In this document: positions 58,758 through 64,000 of the stretch, in pieces
How positions within the stretch are numbered: the stretch's first letter is position 1
Layout of the letters: each line of letters starts with the position of its first letter
From: CAWABB01 sp963780165
GTDB taxonomy: Bacteria > Bacteroidota > Ignavibacteria > UBA10030 > UBA6906
Direction of reading: 5' to 3'
Length of the DNA stretch: 64,000 bases
NCBI GenBank assembly: GCA_963780165.1
Contig: CAWABB010000001.1
Location: 310,001 to 374,000 of the forward strand
Notes under the pieces: model-generated
The model's database searches: none
What the model saw: the letters and a program-made list of their open reading frames with translations, nothing else
What the model was told of the DNA's origin: nothing
Position numbers and translations under genes: made by a program

Positions 58758-60177
58758 ATCCGTCCGATTCATCCTCACCCTCTGGTCCTCCCTGCTCATC
58801 ATGGGCGCCGTGGTGGTGTTCGGCGCGAGCGTCTACTTCTATCTCGAGCGCTTTGAGGAGCAGGCGCTCTCCGACATGCTCATCGAGGAGGTCGACTGGA
58901 TTCACCAGATCGTCGAGATCGAGCGCCAGCAGCTCTCCCGCACCGCCGGAATCGATGCGCTTTCACGAGGCGTCGAGACGGCCATCATCGAACATTTCGC
59001 TGGCAATCCGCGGAACTTCATCGTCGCGCTGACAACTGATCAGGGCCGGCTGCTCTACCAGGGCGGCAACCGGACAGAGGGGGCGTTCCCGCTGCCCGCA
59101 CCGCCGATCGATACGACGTTCGTTCGCTCGGCTGATGACCGCGCGCTGGGCCGGCTGCAGGTCGCGGTGCGGCGCGCTTCTCCGTTCGTGATTCAGGTAG
59201 GGTTCCCCATCGCGGTCGGCAGCGAGGTGCTCTCACGCCTGCTGACCATCTTCTCCATCCTGACTCCCGTCGTGATCTTCCTGGCGCTGGCCGGGGGGTG
59301 GTTCATCACCGGGGCGATCCTCAACCCGCTCCGTCGCATCTCACACACGGCACAACGGATAACCGCTGAAAACCTCGGCGAGCGAATCCCACCGCGAGCG
59401 GTGGACGACGAACTCGGTGAACTGATTACGACCATGAACGGCATGATCGCCAGGCTGCAGGAGTCGTTCGGTCAGCTGCGCCAGTTCCTGATGAATGTCG
59501 CACACGAATTGAGAACTCCCCTGACAATCCTCAAGGGAGAATCCGAGCTCGCGCTTTCCCGGGACCTCACGCAGGAGGAAGCGCGCGAGATCCTCTCATC
59601 GCATCTCCGCGAGAGCGTCAGGATGTCGAGGATCGTGGACGACCTGCTGCTTCTGGCAAAGGCCGAAGCAGGGCAGATCACGGTCGAGAAGGCACGCGTC
59701 AGTCTCGACCGACTCCTGGACGATCTGCAGGAGGACGCCATGATCCTCGCAATCGGCCAGGAGCTCACAGTCACGCTCGGACCAAATCCGCCCCTCGAGG
59801 TGGAGGGTGACCAGGCCAGGCTACGCCAGCTCTTCCGGATACTTCTCACAAACGCAATTCAGTACACCGAGCCGGGGGGCACGATTCGGATCGAGAGCGG
59901 CGCGACCGACCGGGAGGCTGAGGTTCACATTGTCGATAGCGGCATCGGCATCCCCGCTGACAGCCTCGCAAGGATCTTTGAACCATTCTACCGCACCGAC
60001 GACGCCCGCGACAGGTCGCACAGCGGCAGCGGGCTCGGACTCCCGATTGCCCGCTGGATCGCCCATTCACACCACGGCTCGATCCGTGTCCGGAGTGAGA
60101 TCGGCAAAGGAAGCCGGTTTACCGTCGTTCTCCCCCTCTGGCCACATTCCGTCTCCACATTCGCTCGTCGTCCGTAA
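58738..60177 (+). CDS. Membrane sensor histidine kinase
   Basis: A 479-residue sensor kinase. Two helices (FILTLWSSLLIMGAVVVFGA at ~10-33 and LTIFSILTPVVIFLALAGGW at ~168-190) enclose a ~130-residue periplasmic sensor. A HAMP domain follows (NPLRRISHTAQRITAENLGE), then HisKA with phospho-acceptor H256 in NVAHELRTPLT. The ATPase domain has LLTNAIQYTEPGG (N box), VDSGIGIPADSLARIFEPFY (G1/F) and SGLGLPIARWIAHSHHGS (G2). The arrangement matches CusS/QseC-like kinases. The stimulus is unknown. It is translated with the upstream regulator (20-bp overlap). Confidence 0.95.
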   Translation: MILSKPRSVRFILTLWSSLLIMGAVVVFGASVYFYLERFEEQALSDMLIEEVDWIHQIVEIERQQLSRTAGIDALSRGVETAIIEHFAGNPRNFIVALTTDQGRLLYQGGNRTEGAFPLPAPPIDTTFVRSADDRALGRLQVAVRRASPFVIQVGFPIAVGSEVLSRLLTIFSILTPVVIFLALAGGWFITGAILNPLRRISHTAQRITAENLGERIPPRAVDDELGELITTMNGMIARLQESFGQLRQFLMNVAHELRTPLTILKGESELALSRDLTQEEAREILSSHLRESVRMSRIVDDLLLLAKAEAGQITVEKARVSLDRLLDDLQEDAMILAIGQELTVTLGPNPPLEVEGDQARLRQLFRILLTNAIQYTEPGGTIRIESGATDREAEVHIVDSGIGIPADSLARIFEPFYRTDDARDRSHSGSGLGLPIARWIAHSHHGSIRVRSEIGKGSRFTVVLPLWPHSVSTFARRP

Positions 60178-60496
60178 GCCCACGAAGCTCTCCCCGGCTG
60201 ACCCCGCGCAGCGCATTCACCTCGCCGGCTGAGTGGTCCCCTGGTTCCGCGCCAACTCACATATGCCAGAATCCCCAGCGAAGCAGGCGGTTGGCGCGAG
60301 CAGTGGCCCCTTTGTGTCCGTTGCAGTACCAGGTTGCGGGGGGACCAGTCCGCCGACGAGATGACAAATCTGTCATCTTCACGTCATCGCGGCGTCATTC
60401 TCCAACCGTACCTTCTTGCAGGAACCCCGATGCGGTGGGGTATCGGGTCGGGGACCATAGAATTCAAGTTTCATTCACATATGTGTGGAGGGACAG
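60178..60496. other. Intergenic regulatory region upstream of the Lys/Ala-rich gene
   Basis: About 320 bases carry no gene. They contain the 11-bp-spaced GTCAT repeats listed below and, nearer the gene, a possible -10 element TAGAAT at 60458-60463. A GGAGGGACAG Shine-Dalgarno ends the region. Confidence 0.5.
60360..60398 (+). promoter_or_regulatory. Three GTCAT direct repeats at 11-bp spacing, with inverted half-site
   Basis: CTGTCAT (60370), ACGTCAT (60381) and GCGTCAT (60392) begin exactly 11 bp apart. A mirrored GATGACA at 60360-60366 forms a 7-4-7 inverted repeat with TGTCATC. Direct repeats of one helical turn are the usual operators of OmpR/PhoB-family regulators (the Pho box also uses CTGTCAT), and such a regulator is encoded at 58059-58757. 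Confidence 0.55.
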
Positions 60497-60859
60497 ATGA
60501 GGAATTTCATGCTGGTCGGGTTGGCTGTAATCGCATTCGCTACCGTTTCGGTTGTGCAGGCTGCGACAAAGCCTCAGGAGACCACCAAGAAGGCCGCGAC
60601 GACGGCAACTCCTGCGGCCACAAAGGCGGCAACAGCGAAGAGCCAGGAAGCCGCGAAACCGGCGGCGGACGCTTCAAAGCACGCCTCAACTGCGACGGGT
60701 GTCCATCATAACGCAACGCATGAAGCCGCGATGAAGGGGACGAAGGAGGCGGAGTCGAAGTCAGAGGCGACACACGGAACCAAGAAAGCCGCCTCAACTC
60801 AGACTGCGTCTGCAAAGGCAGGAGCCACAACGACTCCCGCCGAACCGAAGAAACAGTAG
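60497..60859 (+). CDS. Exported Lys/Ala/Thr-rich low-complexity protein
   Basis: A 120-residue protein with a signal peptide (MLVGLAVIAFATVSVVQAA). The mature part is composed almost entirely of Ala, Thr, Lys, Ser, Glu and Gln (KKAATTATPAATKAATAKSQ), giving histone-H1-like basic character without the hydrophobic core of a folded domain. It is probably intrinsically disordered in the periplasm or on the surface. A strong GGAGGGACAG precedes the ATG, and a candidate response-regulator operator lies ~100 bp upstream, so it may be a target of the neighbouring two-component system. The function is unknown. Confidence 0.7.
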   Translation: MRNFMLVGLAVIAFATVSVVQAATKPQETTKKAATTATPAATKAATAKSQEAAKPAADASKHASTATGVHHNATHEAAMKGTKEAESKSEATHGTKKAASTQTASAKAGATTTPAEPKKQ

Positions 60860-60893
60860 TTGTCGCAAGATCGTCGTGGTCGCAGGTGATCTC

Positions 60894-61175
60894 ATGGCTG
60901 CTCGAAAGGTTCCTGGCACGGGGCATGATGGCTGGGGGGGTGGGGCTCCTCGGAATGGTCATCCCCGTGCTCAGGAACCGCCTGCGGTCAGCGAGGAAGA
61001 GTCAGGCTTGCGGCTCACTCTCATCGAGAAACCTGCCGCATCCGGAACCACCCCAGGCGAAATCAAGGGCAGCGAGGCGATCTCCCTTGGTGGCTACCGT
61101 CAGGTGCTGGTCATTCTGGGCATTCTCGCCGCGGGGTTGCTTCTTGCATTCCTGATCCGCATGTTGGCAATCTAG
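60894..61175 (+). CDS. Small protein with C-terminal membrane helix, possibly frameshifted
   Basis: A 93-residue frame starting at an ATG with AGGTGA five bases upstream. It ends with a clear tail anchor (RQVLVILGILAAGLLLAFLI). Its first ~30 residues are Gly/Arg/Pro-rich and unlike a real N-terminus. The other plus frame over the same stretch reads SWLLERFLARGMMAGGVGLL and GMVIPVLRNRLR, a convincing membrane helix. A G7 run lies at 60931-60937. Either one indel has split a two-helix protein or the shorter product is real. No family was recognised. Confidence 0.45.
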   Translation: MAARKVPGTGHDGWGGGAPRNGHPRAQEPPAVSEEESGLRLTLIEKPAASGTTPGEIKGSEAISLGGYRQVLVILGILAAGLLLAFLIRMLAI

Positions 61176-61263
61176 TGCCGCGCCAACTATCATTTGCTAC
61201 AACGCCTAATCGAAACAGCTGGTTGGTGCCCGCGGCCATGAGAGGACCCACGGAGCCGCGACG

Positions 61264-62988
61264 ATGCCCATCGCCACAGCATACATACGCCTCCGACGCG
61301 CATTTGCATGGCCTGACCTGCTGATCCTGGCCGCGATCACCGGAGTCATCTACGGACTGGTGGGCCTTGCCGGCGAATGGGGCGGATCGTTGCGGCCGGC
61401 CGTGAAGATCGACCTCTCGCCGGGGGCGCTTCCGCGCTACACCCTCCTCTCACTCTCCCGTGGAATTGCCGCGTACGGGATCTCGTTTGTCTTCACCCTG
61501 GCGTACGGCTATGCTGCCGCGTCGAGCAGGACCGCGGAGAAGATTCTTCTGCCGCTTCTCGATATCCTCCAGAGCATCCCGGTCCTCGGGTTCATGCCAG
61601 GCCTCGTCCTCGCATCCGCCGCCCTCTTTCCTCACTCAAATGTGGGACTTGAGATCGCGGCGATCATCATGATCTTCACCGGACAGGCGTGGAACATGAC
61701 GTTCAGTTTCTACAGATCCCTCCGAACGATTCCGCCTGAGCTGCGCGAGGCGGCAAGCATGGTCGGGTTTACGCGATGGCAGCGGCTTCGACGCCTCGAG
61801 CTCCCGTACGCATCGATCGGCCTGATCTGGAACAGCATGATGTCCATGGCCGGGGGCTGGTTCTTCCTGATGGTGAACGAGGCGTTCGTCCTCGGCGACC
61901 ACGACTTCCGCCTGCCAGGCATCGGGTCGTACATGAGCGTAGCGATCATGGAAGGGAATGTGCCCGCCATGGTGTACGCGATCATCGCGATGACTCTGAT
62001 GATAGTGGCCGTCGACCAGATCATCTGGCGCCCCGCCACGGTCTGGGCTCAGAAGTTCAAGATGGAGGAGACCGGCAGCGAGGATGTCCCCCGTTCGTTC
62101 ATCCTGGAGGTTATGCGAAAGTCCAGACTCCTGCCAATCTTGAGAAGCACAGCAAGGAAGATGATCCGGCCCAGAGTCGCGCCCCGGGCACAGCCACTCC
62201 AGCCGCCTGCTCAGTCCGGGGTAGTTGATGCCACCGGCCCTCGAGGGAAACGATGGCTCACTCCGGCAGTCATTCTTCTGAAGACTCTCGGCACCGCGCT
62301 TGTGGCGATCGGCCTCTGGCGCTTTGTCGGTCTCCTCGCGAGTCTCCCAGCCGGCGACTGGGCACTCATGTTCAGGGACCTGGGACTGACGGCGACCCGT
62401 GTCCTCGCCGCCGTTGCCCTCGGGACCCTGATCATGGTGCCGCTCGGCGTCGTCATCGGGTCAAACGTCCGCCTTGCCAGGCTCCTGCAGCCGGTGGTCC
62501 AGATCGCGGCTTCGTTCCCCGCGCCGATGGTATTCCCTGCCGCCCTTCTCCTTCTCACCATGGCGGGCGTCAGCATCCAGGTGGGAGCAGTCGTATTGAT
62601 GATGCTGGGGACACAGTGGTACATCCTGTTCAACGTCATCGCAGGCGTCGCGACACTCCCGGGGGAGCTTCGGGAGGCCACGACAGTATTCCGGTTGCCG
62701 CGCTGGGACGTCTGGAAGACATTCCTTTTGCCCGGCATTTTTCCCTACCTGATCACCGGCTGGGTGACGGCTGCGGGAGGAGCCTGGAACGCAAGCATTG
62801 TGGCCGAGTACGTCCACTACGGCCATACCATTCTTGTGGCAACGGGCCTGGGATCAGCGATTACCCTGGCCACAGACAAGGCCAACTACCCTGCCCTTGC
62901 CGCGGGAGTCTTCCTGATGTCCGGAACCGTGGTACTCATCAACAGGATTTTCTGGCGCAGGCTGTATCAGATTGCAGAACGTCGATAG
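61264..62988 (+). CDS. NitT/TauT-type ABC transporter permease, fused double domain
   Basis: A 574-residue permease made of two BPD_transp_1 domains (about residues 60-270 and 370-570) joined by a ~70-residue basic linker (RKMIRPRVAPRAQPLQPPAQ). Each half has the ATPase-coupling EAA-like loop: IPPELREAASMVGFTRWQRL and LPGELREATTVFRLPRWDVW. A single chain thus forms the whole membrane pore. Fused permeases of this kind pair with an ATPase bearing an extra C-terminal domain, which is what follows 11 bp downstream. Substrates in this group include nitrate, sulfonates and nucleobase-like compounds, and none is indicated here. No binding-protein gene is visible. Confidence 0.93.
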   Translation: MPIATAYIRLRRAFAWPDLLILAAITGVIYGLVGLAGEWGGSLRPAVKIDLSPGALPRYTLLSLSRGIAAYGISFVFTLAYGYAAASSRTAEKILLPLLDILQSIPVLGFMPGLVLASAALFPHSNVGLEIAAIIMIFTGQAWNMTFSFYRSLRTIPPELREAASMVGFTRWQRLRRLELPYASIGLIWNSMMSMAGGWFFLMVNEAFVLGDHDFRLPGIGSYMSVAIMEGNVPAMVYAIIAMTLMIVAVDQIIWRPATVWAQKFKMEETGSEDVPRSFILEVMRKSRLLPILRSTARKMIRPRVAPRAQPLQPPAQSGVVDATGPRGKRWLTPAVILLKTLGTALVAIGLWRFVGLLASLPAGDWALMFRDLGLTATRVLAAVALGTLIMVPLGVVIGSNVRLARLLQPVVQIAASFPAPMVFPAALLLLTMAGVSIQVGAVVLMMLGTQWYILFNVIAGVATLPGELREATTVFRLPRWDVWKTFLLPGIFPYLITGWVTAAGGAWNASIVAEYVHYGHTILVATGLGSAITLATDKANYPALAAGVFLMSGTVVLINRIFWRRLYQIAERR

Positions 62989-62999
62989 GCGGATCCGCT

Positions 63000-64000
63000 A
63001 TGACACAGACATCACCTCCGATTGCGGAAGTCCGGAACGTCCGGAAAGTGTTCGCCCTCCCCGCCGGAAAGGAGATCGCCGTCCTCGACGGCATCTCGCT
63101 CCAGGTGAATCCCGGCGAGATCATCGCGTTGCTCGGTCCGTCAGGCTCGGGGAAATCGACGCTGATGCGGATTCTCACCGGACTCATAGAGCCGACGCAG
63201 GGTCAGGTCGAAGCATACGGAAAACCGCTTCAAGGCTTCCATCCGAGGACCTCGATAGTCTTTCAGAACTTCGCCCTGTTCCCTTGGCTGACTGTTCGTG
63301 AGAACATTACAATTGGCTTGCGCAGGCTCTCCCTCCCGGAGGACGAGGTGGAACGGCGCGTGGCCGCAGCCGTCGATCGCGTGGGGCTCGAGGGATTTGA
63401 GCCGACATATCCGAAAGAACTCTCAGGCGGGATGAAGCAGCGCGTGGGAATTGCCCGTGCGCTCGCGGTCCAGCCGGACCTCCTGTGCATGGACGAACCG
63501 TTCAGCGCGCTCGACGTGCTGACCGCAGAAAACCTCCGGACCGAAGTCCTCAACCTCTGGCTTGACACGACGGTGGGAATTCGAAGCATCCTTTTTGTGA
63601 CGCACGATATCCGCGAGGCCGTGTATCTTGCCAGGCGAATCGTCATCCTGGGATCGCATCCCGGGACGATCAGGCTCATCCTCGACAATGAGCTGCCGTA
63701 TCCGCGCGAGGCCCGATCGGCGGCATTTCAGTTCATGATCGACCGCATCCACGAGATCATTACCAATACGATTCTCCCCGACGTCCCTCCGTCTCCGCTC
63801 GTTCCCCGGAGCCGATCCGTCGAGGCGCTGCCCCGTGTGTTCCCGGGCCAGATCGTCGGTCTCCTCGAGATCCTGTACCACCACGGGGGCAGCCTGGATG
63901 TCTTTGCGCTCGCGGGAACGATCGGGAAGGACTTCGGCTCAACACTCGCCGTCGTCAAGGCGGCCGAGCTGCTCGGGTTCGTCGACACCCCGAAGCAAAA
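63000..64000 (+). CDS. NitT/TauT-type ABC transporter ATP-binding protein (3' truncated by window edge)
   Basis: The first 333 residues of an ABC ATPase. Walker A is LLGPSGSGKSTLMRIL and the Q loop is SIVFQNFALFP. The signature is ELSGGMKQRVGIARALA, Walker B is LLCMDEPFSALDVLTAE and the switch histidine is in FVTHDIREA. After residue ~235 the chain continues into a C-terminal AAA-associated (PF09821-like) domain (FPGQIVGLLEILYHHGGSLD, VFALAGTIGKDF). The ATG at 63000 lies 11 bp after the permease stop, with AGGCGGA upstream. The frame is still open at the last base of the window. Confidence 0.95.
   Translation, partial: MTQTSPPIAEVRNVRKVFALPAGKEIAVLDGISLQVNPGEIIALLGPSGSGKSTLMRILTGLIEPTQGQVEAYGKPLQGFHPRTSIVFQNFALFPWLTVRENITIGLRRLSLPEDEVERRVAAAVDRVGLEGFEPTYPKELSGGMKQRVGIARALAVQPDLLCMDEPFSALDVLTAENLRTEVLNLWLDTTVGIRSILFVTHDIREAVYLARRIVILGSHPGTIRLILDNELPYPREARSAAFQFMIDRIHEIITNTILPDVPPSPLVPRSRSVEALPRVFPGQIVGLLEILYHHGGSLDVFALAGTIGKDFGSTLAVVKAAELLGFVDTPKQ

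Overview
The window is GC-rich (roughly 60% by eye) and gene-dense. It most likely comes from a member of the Bacteroidota/Ignavibacteria-Chlorobi (FCB) assemblage. Three large secreted proteins (7072-8736, 9272-11386, 33594-35753) end in the C-terminal sorting domain of the type IX secretion system, with the signature NYPNPFNPST. One promoter (28577-28605) fits the Bacteroidota-type -7 box TAnnTTTG. TAT-exported Gfo/Idh/MocA oxidoreductases, PF06439 (DUF1080) proteins, a serine-type sulfatase with its maturase and a GH2 fragment point to a saprophyte that degrades complex, partly sulfated glycans. No ribosomal RNA, phage, IS element or CRISPR array was seen.

Layout. 1-5702: the end of a GH2-like glycosidase, then a lipoprotein sulfatase, an anaerobic sulfatase maturase and an LRR protein. 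5959-9046: tRNA-Ser(UGA), a helix-hairpin-helix protein, a T9SS cargo with 29-residue repeats and a small DUF2892 membrane protein. 9272-13278: a T9SS propeller protein, a decayed Kelch fragment and a uroporphyrinogen-decarboxylase-family enzyme. 13244-16848: an operon of an exported amidohydrolase, a second amidohydrolase that has lost most of its metal ligands, and an exported glutamate-racemase-like protein. 17000-17740: a frameshifted remnant, a 54-residue zinc-ribbon protein and a terminator. 17740-28561: a long minus-strand unit that starts with tRNA-His, hisS and a histidine ammonia-lyase. It continues through a DUF456 protein and an MFS exporter into a surface-glycan set (two glycosyltransferases, flippase, polysaccharide deacetylase, EamA transporter), with most stop and start codons overlapping.

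28781-31120 holds an ECF sigma factor, a zinc-finger anti-sigma and a lipoprotein. 31203-35753 holds two envelope proteins of unknown function and another T9SS propeller. 36388-39271 holds a TAT-exported oxidoreductase and an isomerase-PF06439 fusion. A 13-bp tandem repeat separates these from a GT2 glycosyltransferase.

40258-55065 is the most interesting stretch: about 15 kb of closely packed minus-strand genes. They encode PF06439 lipoproteins, three Gfo/Idh/MocA oxidoreductases (two exported), a nucleoside/sugar-type symporter, a seven-heme membrane-anchored cytochrome c, a four-helix b-type cytochrome-like protein, a discoidin-like lipoprotein, an Agl23-type membrane protein and ApbE. My reading is a periplasmic oxidative (3-keto) glycoside-cleavage pathway whose electrons may enter a multiheme respiratory module. 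This is inference.

55289-64000: two small membrane proteins, a second ECF sigma/anti-sigma pair with a TonB-C-like protein, an OmpR-type two-component system behind a near-consensus promoter, a Lys/Ala-rich exported protein downstream of 11-bp-spaced GTCAT repeats, and a NitT/TauT-type ABC transporter with a fused double permease. The ATPase gene of that transporter runs off the right edge.
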